Source: Pseudothauera nasutitermitis (GTDB taxonomy: Bacteria; Pseudomonadota; Gammaproteobacteria; Burkholderiales; Rhodocyclaceae). Taken from it: DNA of 64,000 nucleotides. Shown one piece after another: positions 27,157 through 37,228 of this stretch (position 1 is its first letter; every line of letters starts with the position of its first letter). Position numbers and translations under genes: made by a program. The stretch spans positions 124,001 through 188,000 of the forward strand of contig NZ_SSOC01000003.1 in NCBI RefSeq assembly GCF_004801295.1, written 5' to 3'. Below the pieces are notes generated by a model. That model ran no database searches. It saw nothing but the letters and a program-made list of their open reading frames with translations, and had not been told where the DNA came from.

Positions 27157-27435
27157 ATGATCAAACACTTTGCCCACAAGGGGCTACAGGCGTTCTTCCT
27201 GTCCGGCAGCAAGGCAGGCATTCAGCCGCACCACGCAGCGCGGCTGCGCCGGCAACTGGTCCGGCTGGATCTTGCCCAAAGCCCCGAGGACATGAACATG
27301 CCCGGCTGGCGGTTGCATCCGCTCTCGGGCGATCTGGCCGGGCAGTACTCGATCACGGTCAACGGCAATTGGCGTCTCACCTTCCGTTTCGAAGGCCCGG
27401 ATGCCGTTCTCGTCGATTACCAGGACTACCATTGA
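27157..27435 (+). CDS. higB: HigB-type toxin (RelE/ParE superfamily)
   Basis: A 92-residue ribosome-dependent mRNA endonuclease of the HigB family. It shows HKGLQAFFLSGSKAGI (about 7-22), the conserved Arg-rich helix RLRRQLVRLDLA, PGWRLHPLSGDLAGQYSI (about 49-66) and the end NWRLTFRF..DYQDYH. Full length, in the toxin-first order typical of higBA. The antitoxin gene follows after ten bases. It is adjacent to a tRNA gene, a common site for acquired DNA. Confidence 0.93.
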   Translation: MIKHFAHKGLQAFFLSGSKAGIQPHHAARLRRQLVRLDLAQSPEDMNMPGWRLHPLSGDLAGQYSITVNGNWRLTFRFEGPDAVLVDYQDYH

Positions 27436-27445
27436 GGACACGCGC

Positions 27446-27757
27446 ATGACGACCATGCACAACCCGCCGCACCCCGGCGAAACCCTGCGGGAAGACATCC
27501 TGCCCGCGCTCGGCACCACCGTAACCCAGGCCGCCGCGCAGCTCGGCGTGACCCGCGCCGCCCTGTCGCGCGTGCTCAACGAGCGTGCCGCCATCTCGCC
27601 GGAGATGGCCCTGCGCCTGGAAGGCTGGCTGGGTGTGGAGAACGGCGGGCGTGCCGATCTGTGGATTGCGCAGCAGGCCGCCTACGACCTGTGGAAGGCC
27701 CGCGCGGCAGGCGCGCCGAAAGTGAGCCGCGCAGCGGTGAACCATCCGGCGCGGTGA
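27446..27757 (+). CDS. higA: HigA-type antitoxin (HTH, XRE family)
   Basis: A 103-residue DNA-binding antitoxin that binds HigB and represses the operon. It has the family start PPHPGETLRED (about 6-16) and an XRE helix-turn-helix: TQAAAQLGVTRAALSRVLN (about 27-45). The ATG at 27446 follows GAGG and opens the known family start; an in-frame ATG at 27401 lies within higB. The sequence is intact. Confidence 0.93.
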   Translation: MTTMHNPPHPGETLREDILPALGTTVTQAAAQLGVTRAALSRVLNERAAISPEMALRLEGWLGVENGGRADLWIAQQAAYDLWKARAAGAPKVSRAAVNHPAR

Positions 27758-27853
27758 AGCGGTAAGGCCCTTCCCGCACACCGATGTGCCGATGATCGCC
27801 CTTGCCCCGCTGGGGTGCTCAAAACGCCTTCCGGACGGTCGACACGCGGCGTC

Positions 27854-28630
27854 TCACAAACCGTCCAGCAAGGCGCGCAGATAGCGCGACGGAATCGCGT
27901 AACTGATGCCGGACGGATCGCTGAGCACGCTTTCCTTGGTGCCCTTGACGAACACCATGTTGATGACGCCGACCACGCGGCCGCTGGCGGGGTCGAACAC
28001 CGGGCTGCCGCTGTTGCCCGGATAGGCGGTGGCGTCCAGCTGATAGACCTCGAAGCGCTCGCCGGCAAGACGGCGCACCAGCGCGGGGTTGAGGTCGCGC
28101 GCGCTGGCCTGCGGAATGCCGATGGGGGTGATCGCCGAGACGATGCCCCGGTGGGTGACCGGCGACAGCCCCAGCACGTTGCCGATCGGGTAGCCGGTGA
28201 AGGCGATGTCCTGCCCTTCCCGCACGCTGCCGTCGGCGGCCAGTTCGAGCGCCGGCAGCGCCTCGCCGCCGATGCGCAGGATGGCCAGATCGCGGTCGCG
28301 GTCCACCGCCACGCGCTCGGCCCGCCGCGCCGCGCCGCCCTGCGTGGTGGGCGTGGCGATGGCCAGGCTTTCCATGCGTTCGCCGTCGAGCGCCTCGGGC
28401 AGCACGTGCGCGTTGGTGGCGATCAGGCGGCCGTCGCCGACGGCGAAGCCGGTGCCGAGGAAGCGGAAGGCCGGATTGCGGTTGGCCATCAGCGTGCCTA
28501 CGGCGACCACCGCGGGACGGATGCGCGGCACGGTATCGATCAGGCTGGCGAGCGCGGCGCGCGGCAGCAGCGCAAGGCCGCCTGCCAGCGTGAGCAACTG
28601 GCGGCGGCGCAGGAAAACGGCGGTGTTCAT
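27854..28630 (-). CDS. Exported trypsin-like serine protease with Tat-type signal
   Basis: A 258-residue protein of the S1 fold. The catalytic triad is visible: His in TNAHVL (near residue 73), Asp in DRDLAIL (near 110) and Ser in GNSGSPV (near 198). The N-terminus FLRRRQLLTLAGGLALL with Ala-X-Ala (RAALA) fits a twin-arginine export signal, so it probably folds in the cytoplasm before export. There is no PDZ domain, so it is shorter than DegP. Its ATG overlaps the stop of the transglycosylase gene by four bases. It ends the exopolysaccharide gene run; a role in processing envelope proteins is inference. Confidence 0.85.
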   Translation of the reverse strand: MNTAVFLRRRQLLTLAGGLALLPRAALASLIDTVPRIRPAVVAVGTLMANRNPAFRFLGTGFAVGDGRLIATNAHVLPEALDGERMESLAIATPTTQGGAARRAERVAVDRDRDLAILRIGGEALPALELAADGSVREGQDIAFTGYPIGNVLGLSPVTHRGIVSAITPIGIPQASARDLNPALVRRLAGERFEVYQLDATAYPGNSGSPVFDPASGRVVGVINMVFVKGTKESVLSDPSGISYAIPSRYLRALLDGL

Positions 28631-29529
28631 GATCCCTGGTCCTCCTCGCGCGCTGGCGCGGCCACCGGGCTGGGCCCGGCCACGGCGCCGTCGTAGGGAT
28701 GGCTGCGCTGCTGCGCGAAGGCCAGCACGCGGTCGACATACTGGCGCGTCTCGCGGTAGGGCGGCACGCCGCGATGACGGTCCACCGCGCCCTCCCCTGC
28801 ATTGTAGGCGGCCACCGCGAGGGTGACGTCGCCACGGAAATAGGCCAGCAGCCAGCGCAGGTAGCGCAGGCCGCCGCGGATGTTCTGCTCCGGATCCCAC
28901 GGCTTGCCGACGGCGAAACGCTCGGCGGTTGCCGGAATCAGCTGCATCACGCCCATGGCCTGCCTGGGTGACAGCGCGCGCGGATCGAGCGCCGATTCGG
29001 CCACCGCCACAGCCAGCGCGAGGCGCGGATGCACGCCGTATTCGGGCGCCAGCCCGGCCACCAGGCGGCCGACCTCGCGGCGCTCCGGCCCCAGCGAGGC
29101 CAGGAAGCCTTCGACGTCCCAGGGTTCGCGGCCGTCCTGGGTGTCCGCCACGTGCAGGCAGTCCGGCAGTTCGCCGGGCTCCTCGCCGGTGAAGCGCGCC
29201 ATGCGCTGCGCGTATTCATGGCCGAGGAAGGCCGCCATGGCGAACAGCGTGGCGGCGTAGCCATCGTTGCGCGCCACGCCGCGTCCGTTGGCGTACATCC
29301 AGCCCAGGCCGTACAACCCCTCGGCATCGCCCAGGCGGGCAGCCTCGCAGTACAGCGCTGCGGCACGCTCCGGCGCGCGCGGCACGCCTTCGCCGTGTTC
29401 ATGGGCGACCGCCAGGCGCACCAGTTCGGCCGCGCCGCGCAGCGGCGGAGCGTCAGCGCCACGCGCTTGGCCGGCGCCCAGCACGGCGGCCAGCGCCAGC
29501 ACGCCGCCCCAGGCACGCCGGGCGTTCAT
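28627..29529 (-). CDS. Lytic transglycosylase with Sel1-like repeats
   Basis: A 300-residue periplasmic muramidase-type enzyme. A signal peptide (about 1-24, ending ARGADA) precedes two Sel1-like repeats (about 30-110: GDAEGLYGLGWMYANGRGV) and an SLT domain (about 150-275). The catalytic glutamate lies in AVAVAESALDPRALSPRQAMGVMQLIP, the usual ES..N/D..A.S..GA.G.MQ pattern with D in place of N, followed by NIRGGLRYLRWLL and AAYNAGEGAV. It may open peptidoglycan for a secretion or polymer-export apparatus. It overlaps the protease gene. Confidence 0.88.
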   Translation of the reverse strand: MNARRAWGGVLALAAVLGAGQARGADAPPLRGAAELVRLAVAHEHGEGVPRAPERAAALYCEAARLGDAEGLYGLGWMYANGRGVARNDGYAATLFAMAAFLGHEYAQRMARFTGEEPGELPDCLHVADTQDGREPWDVEGFLASLGPERREVGRLVAGLAPEYGVHPRLALAVAVAESALDPRALSPRQAMGVMQLIPATAERFAVGKPWDPEQNIRGGLRYLRWLLAYFRGDVTLAVAAYNAGEGAVDRHRGVPPYRETRQYVDRVLAFAQQRSHPYDGAVAGPSPVAAPAREEDQGS

Positions 29530-29565
29530 CGCCCGCTCCGCCGGCCGCGGCGCGCGCCCATGGCC

Positions 29566-30846
<1,281 letters not shown>

Positions 30847-30887
30847 GATGGGAGATTCCGTAGCGTTTGTGGGGAATGGCGACAGAC

Positions 30888-33701
30888 CTACAGCGTGGCG
30901 CGCAGCGCGGCGGCCTCGCGGTGCACCGGCGAATCGGCGGGCAACTGGCCGAGCAGCGCATCGAGCGTGCCCACGGCATCGCTGCGGCGTTCGAGTTTCA
31001 GGTAAGCCTTGGCAAGATTCAAGCGCAGCTGCGGCAGCGCGGGCGCCAGCGACACCGCGCGGTTCAGGTTGGCCAACCCCTGCTCGGCCTGGCCGCGCTC
31101 GATCTGCAGCATGCCCAGGGTATCGAGCACCACCGGATTGCCGGGCGACAGTTCCAGCGCGCGCTCGGCCAGCGCCACGGCCTCCTTTTCTCCGCGCCGG
31201 CCGGCCACCCAGGCCAGGTTGTTGAGCACCAAGGCGTTTTCCGGGGTAATGGCCAGCACCTCGCGATAACGCTGCGCGGCCTCGTCCAGCCGTTCCGCGT
31301 TCAGCGCCTGTTCGGCCAGATAGACGCGCAGCACGGTGTCGCGCGGCTGCGCGCGCAGCCACTCGGCGGCCAGCCGGTTGGCCTCGGCGCCACGCCCGGC
31401 GCGGCTCAGGGCGGCATGCTGCTTGGCGATCAGTTCGGCGCGCGGCGCCTGCCCGGCGGCCTTGCGGAAGGCGGCCAGCGCAGCCTCCCATTCGCCGCGC
31501 CGCATGTGCACCTCGCCTTCGATTTCATTGCCCAGCGTGACCAGCGCCGCGCGGCCCTGCATCTCGCGCGCCAGCGCCAGCGCGTCGTCGAAGCGCTGCT
31601 GGTCGGCAAGCACGGCGGCCAGGCGCGCGCGCGCCAGCGGCGCATCCGGCTGCACGGCGATGGCACGGCGCAGGCTCTGCTCCGCGCCGGCCAGGTCGCG
31701 CATGCTCAGTTGCGCGCCGGCCTGCTCGATCAGCGGCGCCGGGGAGGCCGGCAGCAGACCGGCCAGGCGGCCGTAGCTGCTGATCGCCTGCTGGTGCTCG
31801 CCGACCGCCAGTTGGGCGCGCGCCAGTGCCTCGACGGCACTCGGGTTGTTGGGATTGGCCGCGGCGGCTTCCTGCGCGGCCGCCAGCGCACGGCGTGCGT
31901 CGCCGGCACGCAGCAGTTCGCGCACCATGGCGAGGCGGATGGGCTGCGCGCCCGGCACGGCGCCCAGGCCGCGTTCGAGCACGGCGAGCACTTCGGCCGG
32001 CGGAGCGCCGGCGGCGGTCTTCAGGTCGGCATGGGCGACGTAGGCGTCGACGTTGGCCGGATGCGCCTGGTGGAACGCATCGAAGCGCGCTTCCAGGCCT
32101 TCCAGGCGCTGTTCGGCGATATCCACGCGGGCCAGGTTGATGACCGCGGCGAGCAGGTCCGGGCGCAGTTCCAGCGCCTTGCCGAAATCCGCGCGCGCGG
32201 CCGGCCAGTCGCGCCGGGCCATGTGCACGCCGCCGCGCAGGTTGTGCGCCTCGGCATTGTCCGGATGGCGCGCCACCAGCGCATCCGCCGCCTTCAACGC
32301 GCCCGCCTGGTCGTTGGCGCGCAGGCGGGCGAGCACCAGCGCGGTATCGGCCTGAATGCCGGCGCCGTCCATGGACGCGGCCACTTCCAGATCGGCCAGT
32401 CCTTCACTGAGATCGCCGGTGCCCACGCGCGCCACGCCCAGACGCAGGCGCGCGCCGGGGCTGTCCGGCGCGGCCTTGGCGGCCCGCTCGAAGTATTCCG
32501 CCGCGCGTTCGAAATCGCCGGCGGCGAGCAGCGCCTGGCCGATCACCGTGAGGCTGCGCGCATCTTCGGGCGCGGCGTCGATCAGCGGTTTCAGCGTTTC
32601 CAGCGCGCGGCCGCCCTGTCCGGCGGCGATCTGCGAGAGCGCGAGCTGCTGGCGCGCCACGCGGTGGCCGGGCAGGCGGTCGAGCACGCGGGCAAGATGG
32701 GTCTGCGCCTGCTGATGGTCGCCGAGGCGGAACAGCACGCTGCCGGCGAGCAGATGGGCGGGCAGAAAGTCCGGCGCGTCGCGCAGGGCGCGCTGCACGT
32801 CTTCGCGGGCGGCGGTCTCCTGCCCGTCGCGGTGGGCCATCAGGGCGAGCAGGAAGCGGGTGGCCGGGCTGTCCGGGCTGTGCGCGCGCAGCGCCTCGAT
32901 CTGCGCGCGGGCCTCGTCCTCGCGCCCGCTGCCGAGCAGCAGGCCGACCAGTTCGTAACGGTAGGCGACAGCGTCCGGACGCACGCGCACGGCTTCGGCC
33001 AGCGCCTTCAGGGCGTCGTCCTGCTGGCCGGCGGCGATCTGGATTTGCGCGCGCAGGGCATGGGCATCGGCGTTGTCGGGCGTCTGCGCGATCACCGCAT
33101 CGACTTCGCGCCGGGCGCCGTCGAGGTCGTCGGAGAACAGCCGGGTGCGCGCCAAACCGAGGCGCGCCTCGGTATCGTCGGATGCGGCGGCCAGGGCCAC
33201 CTCGTAGGCCGCGCGCGCCTCGGGCAGGCGGGCCTTGCCCAGGTAGGCGGTGCCCAGCGCGCCGGACACACGGGCCTGCGCGGACGGCTCGGCGAACCGG
33301 GTGGCAGCATACCGGTCGATGACGCGGTCGAACTCCCCGGTGCGCACCAGGGCGGTAGACAGCAGCGGGGCGATGCGTTCGGCAGGGTAGCCCAGCTCTT
33401 CGGCGCGCTGCAGTTCGCGCGCGGCACCGCTCATGTCGCCCAGGCCGAAATTGACCTGGCCGAGCAGGAAGCGCGCTTCGGCGAGCGCGCCGTCCTGCTG
33501 CAGGGCGTTCTTGAGCTGGATGGAAGCGGCCTGCAGATCCTGGCGCTCGATGTAGGTGCGCGCGGAATCGACGAGCTTGTCGGGCGAATCGCCGCAGCCG
33601 GCGAGCAGCGCGCCGGCGAGCAGCATGCCCAGCAGGGTGGCGGCCGGATGCCGGCGGCCGGAAGGGGAAAAGGAGCGCGGCGCGCTCATGGAGAAAGACA
33701 C
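30888..33701 (-). CDS. prsT: PEP-CTERM system TPR lipoprotein PrsT
   Basis: A 937-residue protein made almost wholly of tetratricopeptide repeats (from about 40 to the end), of the PrsT family found only beside prsK and prsR. The lipobox LLAG-C places the lipidated cysteine at residue 36, so it is probably periplasmic and membrane-anchored. It is thought to act in export or assembly of exopolysaccharide or PEP-CTERM proteins; the mechanism is unknown. The start is GTG at 33701, two bases after the prsR stop, with AAGGAG at the right distance; ATG at 33689 is the alternative. Confidence 0.92.
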   Translation of the reverse strand: MSFSMSAPRSFSPSGRRHPAATLLGMLLAGALLAGCGDSPDKLVDSARTYIERQDLQAASIQLKNALQQDGALAEARFLLGQVNFGLGDMSGAARELQRAEELGYPAERIAPLLSTALVRTGEFDRVIDRYAATRFAEPSAQARVSGALGTAYLGKARLPEARAAYEVALAAASDDTEARLGLARTRLFSDDLDGARREVDAVIAQTPDNADAHALRAQIQIAAGQQDDALKALAEAVRVRPDAVAYRYELVGLLLGSGREDEARAQIEALRAHSPDSPATRFLLALMAHRDGQETAAREDVQRALRDAPDFLPAHLLAGSVLFRLGDHQQAQTHLARVLDRLPGHRVARQQLALSQIAAGQGGRALETLKPLIDAAPEDARSLTVIGQALLAAGDFERAAEYFERAAKAAPDSPGARLRLGVARVGTGDLSEGLADLEVAASMDGAGIQADTALVLARLRANDQAGALKAADALVARHPDNAEAHNLRGGVHMARRDWPAARADFGKALELRPDLLAAVINLARVDIAEQRLEGLEARFDAFHQAHPANVDAYVAHADLKTAAGAPPAEVLAVLERGLGAVPGAQPIRLAMVRELLRAGDARRALAAAQEAAAANPNNPSAVEALARAQLAVGEHQQAISSYGRLAGLLPASPAPLIEQAGAQLSMRDLAGAEQSLRRAIAVQPDAPLARARLAAVLADQQRFDDALALAREMQGRAALVTLGNEIEGEVHMRRGEWEAALAAFRKAAGQAPRAELIAKQHAALSRAGRGAEANRLAAEWLRAQPRDTVLRVYLAEQALNAERLDEAAQRYREVLAITPENALVLNNLAWVAGRRGEKEAVALAERALELSPGNPVVLDTLGMLQIERGQAEQGLANLNRAVSLAPALPQLRLNLAKAYLKLERRSDAVGTLDALLGQLPADSPVHREAAALRATL

Positions 33702-33703
33702 GG

Positions 33704-35062
33704 TCAGGACTCCTTCTTGAGGCCGAAGCGGTTCAACAGGTCATACAGCGAGGGGCGGCTGATGCCGAGCACCTCGGCGGCGCGCGCAATGTTGCCGTTG
33801 GTGCGCGCGAGCACGCGCACCACGGCCTGGCGCTCGGCCTCGTCGCGCACCTGGCGCAGGTTGAAGAAGCCCGGATCGAGCTCCGCGCTTTCCAGGCCGA
33901 GATCCTCCGCGCTGATGCGGTTGCCGTCGGCCATGATCACCGCGCGCTTCAGGCAGTTTTCCAGCTCGCGCACGTTGCCCGGCCAGCCGTGCGCGGCGAT
34001 GGCGTCCAGCGCGTCGTCGGTGAGCTGCATGGCGCCGCGCCCGTTCTCGCGCGCGAAGCGCCGGGTGAAGGCGTGGGCGATCAGGCTGGCGTCGCCCTCG
34101 CGCTCGCGCAGCGCGGGAATGTCGATGATGATTTCCGCCAGGCGGTAGTACAGATCCTCGCGGAACAGCCCCTCGGCGATGCGCGCCTTGAGGTCGCGGT
34201 GGGTGGCGCACACCACGCGCACGTCCACGGCGATGCCCTCGCGCCCGCCGACGCGCTCGATCACGCGCTCCTGCAGGAAGCGCAGCAGCTTGGCCTGCAG
34301 GGCCATCGGCAGATCGCCGATCTCGTCGAGGAACAGCGTGCCCTTGTGGGCCAGTTCGATCTTGCCGGGGGTCTGCTTGACCGCACCGGTGAACGCGCCC
34401 TTCTCGTGGCCGAACAGTTCGCTTTCCAGCAGGTTCTCCGGAATCGCCGCGCAGTTGATCGCCACGAAGCGCCCGGCGGCGCGCGGCGACAGCGCGTGCA
34501 GGCCGCGCGCGAGCACTTCCTTGCCGGTGCCGCTCTCGCCCAGCAGGGCCACGGTGACCCCGGCGGTGGCCACTTTTTCGACGGTGCGGCAGACCTTGAG
34601 CATGGCCGGATCACGGGTGATCAGCCCGTCCAGCGCGCTGCCGGAAGCAGCCTGCAGGCGCTGGTTCTCGCTCTGCAGGTCGTGCAGGCGGAAGGCGCGC
34701 TCGATGGTCAGCGCGAGCAGTTCGGGTTCGAAGGGTTTGGCGAAGAAATCGTAGGCGCCCATGCCCACCGCGCGCACGGCGTTTTCGCGGTCGTGCTGGC
34801 CGGTGAGCACGATCACCTTGGTGTCCGGCGCTAGCGCGAGCATCTCGCCGAGCAGGCGGAAGCCCTCGCCGACGTCGTCGGGCTCGGGCGGCAGGCCGAG
34901 ATCCATGGTGACCACCGCGGGCTCGAAGCGGCGCAGTTGCGCGATGGCTTCCTCGCGGTCGGCGGCCACCACGCTGTCGAAGGCGTCGAAGGCCCAGCGC
35001 ATCTGCTTCTGCAGCGCGGGATCGTCCTCGACGATGAGCAGGGTACGGCGTTTGTCGGACAT
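33704..35062 (-). CDS. prsR: PEP-CTERM-box response regulator, sigma-54 activator
   Basis: A 452-residue NtrC-type activator. Receiver domain (about 1-125, acceptor Asp54 in VTMDLGLP), AAA+ domain (about 150-385) with Walker A GESGTGKE, the GAFTGA loop that contacts sigma-54, and Walker B GTLFLDEIGDLP, then a Fis-type helix-turn-helix (about 410-450: NIARAAEVLGISRPSLYDLL). It should activate RpoN-dependent promoters such as the one before the PEP-CTERM gene in this window. prsK starts the pair five bases upstream. In Zoogloea, as I recall it, PrsK/PrsR and RpoN are needed for PEP-CTERM expression and flocs. Confidence 0.94.
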   Translation of the reverse strand: MSDKRRTLLIVEDDPALQKQMRWAFDAFDSVVAADREEAIAQLRRFEPAVVTMDLGLPPEPDDVGEGFRLLGEMLALAPDTKVIVLTGQHDRENAVRAVGMGAYDFFAKPFEPELLALTIERAFRLHDLQSENQRLQAASGSALDGLITRDPAMLKVCRTVEKVATAGVTVALLGESGTGKEVLARGLHALSPRAAGRFVAINCAAIPENLLESELFGHEKGAFTGAVKQTPGKIELAHKGTLFLDEIGDLPMALQAKLLRFLQERVIERVGGREGIAVDVRVVCATHRDLKARIAEGLFREDLYYRLAEIIIDIPALREREGDASLIAHAFTRRFARENGRGAMQLTDDALDAIAAHGWPGNVRELENCLKRAVIMADGNRISAEDLGLESAELDPGFFNLRQVRDEAERQAVVRVLARTNGNIARAAEVLGISRPSLYDLLNRFGLKKES

Positions 35063-35067
35063 GGGTT

Positions 35068-37170
35068 TCAGGCTCGCAGGGGTTCGGCGGCGGAGGCCGG
35101 CGCAGCGGCCCGTTCGGCGGGATCGGCATCGGCCGGGCGGACGCAGCGCGGCAGGCGCACCTCGGCGCGCGTGCCCCGCCCTTCCTCGCTGTGGTAGCGC
35201 AGGCTGCCGCCCAGTTCGCGGATGTACTGGCTGGCTTCGTACACCCCCAGGCCCATGCCGCCCTCCTTGGTGGTCTGGAACGGCCGCGCGAGGCGTTCGC
35301 GGATGAATTCGGCCGGCATGCCGCAACCGCTGTCCTCGACCTCGAAGGCGACGAAGCCGTCGCCGCAGTCGCGCACCGTCAGGCGCACGTTACCAGCCTC
35401 CGGTGTGGCGTCCAGGGCATTTTGCACAAGGTGGCCGAGCACGCGCTCCAGGCGTTCGGCATGGGCGCTGACCGGCAATCCGGCGGCCGCCTCGGCAGCG
35501 CTTTCCACCACCGGCGCCGGACGCGCGCCGCGCCGGGCGAAGGCGATGCGCTCGGCCACGGCCATCAGGTCCAGCTGGCGCGGCGCCTCGATCGGGCTTT
35601 TCTCCTGCAACTGCGCCATCAGCGCGCGCATGCGGGTTTCCACGTGCGCCACAGTTTCCAGCATGTCGCGCTGGAATTCCGGATTGTCGCGGTGGCGCTC
35701 GGCGTTCTTGAGCATCAGCGAGAGCTGCGCGACCAGGTTCTTCAGGTCGTGCACCACGAAGGCCGACATGCGGTTGAAGGCATCGAACTTGCGCGCCTCG
35801 ATCAGCGCCTCGGTGACCTGCATGCGCGCCAGATAGCTGGCCGCCTGGCGCTGCGCGGTCTTCAGCAGGTCGAGCACCTCCCAGTCGATCTCGAAGGGCG
35901 CGCGCGGCGCGTTGAGCACCACGAAGCCCACCAGCCGTCCGCCGGATTTCAGCGGAATCACCAGCCAGGCGCTGTCCAGGCGCAGCAGCCAGTCCGGCAG
36001 TTCCAGGCTGCCGTAGTGGGAGCGGCGCATGCGGAATTCCTCCAGATTCACCACCCACTCGCGTGCCGCCAGGAAAGCGCACAGCGCGCCTTCGGCCGGT
36101 TCCGCCGCAGGGCACGGCGGCGTATTGAGGCGTGCGTGCTGCACGTAGCGCCCGTCCGGGGTGCGCAGCCACAGGCCACCGCCCGGACTTTCCACCAGGT
36201 CGGAGAGCGCCTTGATGACCGACTGGCCGAGATCCAGCGCATCGTCGGCCGAGGACAGCGCCTGGGTGAAGCGCAGCCATTCGTTGCGGTAGTCGTAACG
36301 GTAGGGGAACAGGTGCTTGTCGAGCAGCACGCGCAAACGCGCGCGGCTGGCGCCGGAACCGATGAACAGCCCGAGCAGCAGCAGGCCGGCAAACAGCAGC
36401 GCCACCTGTAGTGCCCGCCCCCAGTCGCCGCCCAGGTAGCGCACGTAATAGCCGGCGGCGGCGATCACCAGCAGATAGGCGCCGGCGACCACCAGGGCGG
36501 TGGAATGGAAGACCACCTCGCGCGACACCGCGATGCGCGAAGTCCACACCGGATTGCGCGCCGCCGACATCGCCACCAGCGGCACCACCATGGCATGCAC
36601 CAGCCCGCGCACCGCCCATACGTCGCCATCCAGGCGGGCGAACAGGAAGCCGTCGGCAAAGAAGTACAGCTCGAACATCCAGCCCGCCGCCAGCCCCAGG
36701 CACAACGGCTTGAAGCCCCAGCGCGACTCGCCCGGCAGGGCGCGGAACAGCTGCTCCACCAGCATCAGGCCGAGCACCGCGGCGGCGAGGAAGCTGCCGA
36801 GCAGGAACTTGCCGCCGGCCGGCAACAGCACCGCGGCGAGCATGGCGCCGACCACCGCGGCGCAGGCCACCAGCATCCAGCGCAGCGGCGGCGTACCGGG
36901 CGAACGCAGCAGCACCAGCAGGAAGGCGTACCAGCACGCCACCCGCAGCACCTCCAGCAAGCCGCCCAGACGCGCCGGCGCAGCCCCCGGCGCCCAGACG
37001 AACAGCGCCGTGCCGGCTGCCCACAGCAGACTGGCGACCACCGCGAACAGCAGCATGCGCGCCGCCAGCCCGCTGCGCCAGCCGCCCAGCAAGTACAGGG
37101 CGAACAGCGCATGGACCACGGCGGCGAGGCCGTACCCCCAGAGCGCGACGGTGGAAAATTCGGCGTACAT
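35068..37170 (-). CDS. prsK: PEP-CTERM system membrane histidine kinase PrsK
   Basis: A 700-residue sensor kinase with about nine to ten N-terminal membrane helices (about 10-290), a GAF-like domain (about 310-455), the phosphorylation helix with His474 in FVVHDLKNL and an ATPase domain (about 590-680: LVQNALDATP, DSGCGMP and GMGLGVYEA). The HDLKN form of the H-box is characteristic of PrsK. The signal is not known. ATG at 37170 is chosen as the first residue of the hydrophobic start. It pairs with PrsR and follows the sugar transferase gene by 58 bases. Confidence 0.94.
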   Translation of the reverse strand: MYAEFSTVALWGYGLAAVVHALFALYLLGGWRSGLAARMLLFAVVASLLWAAGTALFVWAPGAAPARLGGLLEVLRVACWYAFLLVLLRSPGTPPLRWMLVACAAVVGAMLAAVLLPAGGKFLLGSFLAAAVLGLMLVEQLFRALPGESRWGFKPLCLGLAAGWMFELYFFADGFLFARLDGDVWAVRGLVHAMVVPLVAMSAARNPVWTSRIAVSREVVFHSTALVVAGAYLLVIAAAGYYVRYLGGDWGRALQVALLFAGLLLLGLFIGSGASRARLRVLLDKHLFPYRYDYRNEWLRFTQALSSADDALDLGQSVIKALSDLVESPGGGLWLRTPDGRYVQHARLNTPPCPAAEPAEGALCAFLAAREWVVNLEEFRMRRSHYGSLELPDWLLRLDSAWLVIPLKSGGRLVGFVVLNAPRAPFEIDWEVLDLLKTAQRQAASYLARMQVTEALIEARKFDAFNRMSAFVVHDLKNLVAQLSLMLKNAERHRDNPEFQRDMLETVAHVETRMRALMAQLQEKSPIEAPRQLDLMAVAERIAFARRGARPAPVVESAAEAAAGLPVSAHAERLERVLGHLVQNALDATPEAGNVRLTVRDCGDGFVAFEVEDSGCGMPAEFIRERLARPFQTTKEGGMGLGVYEASQYIRELGGSLRYHSEEGRGTRAEVRLPRCVRPADADPAERAAAPASAAEPLRA

Positions 37171-37228
37171 CGTGATTGTCCGGAGTGCGGGCGCGCTCAA
37201 CGGCGCCCCGCTCCACCGGCCGGGCGCC

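Noticed and set aside
30867-34148. A 1093-codon open frame on the plus strand opposite prsT
   Set aside because: No family motif, biased composition, and it runs antisense to prsT and part of prsR, which are certain.
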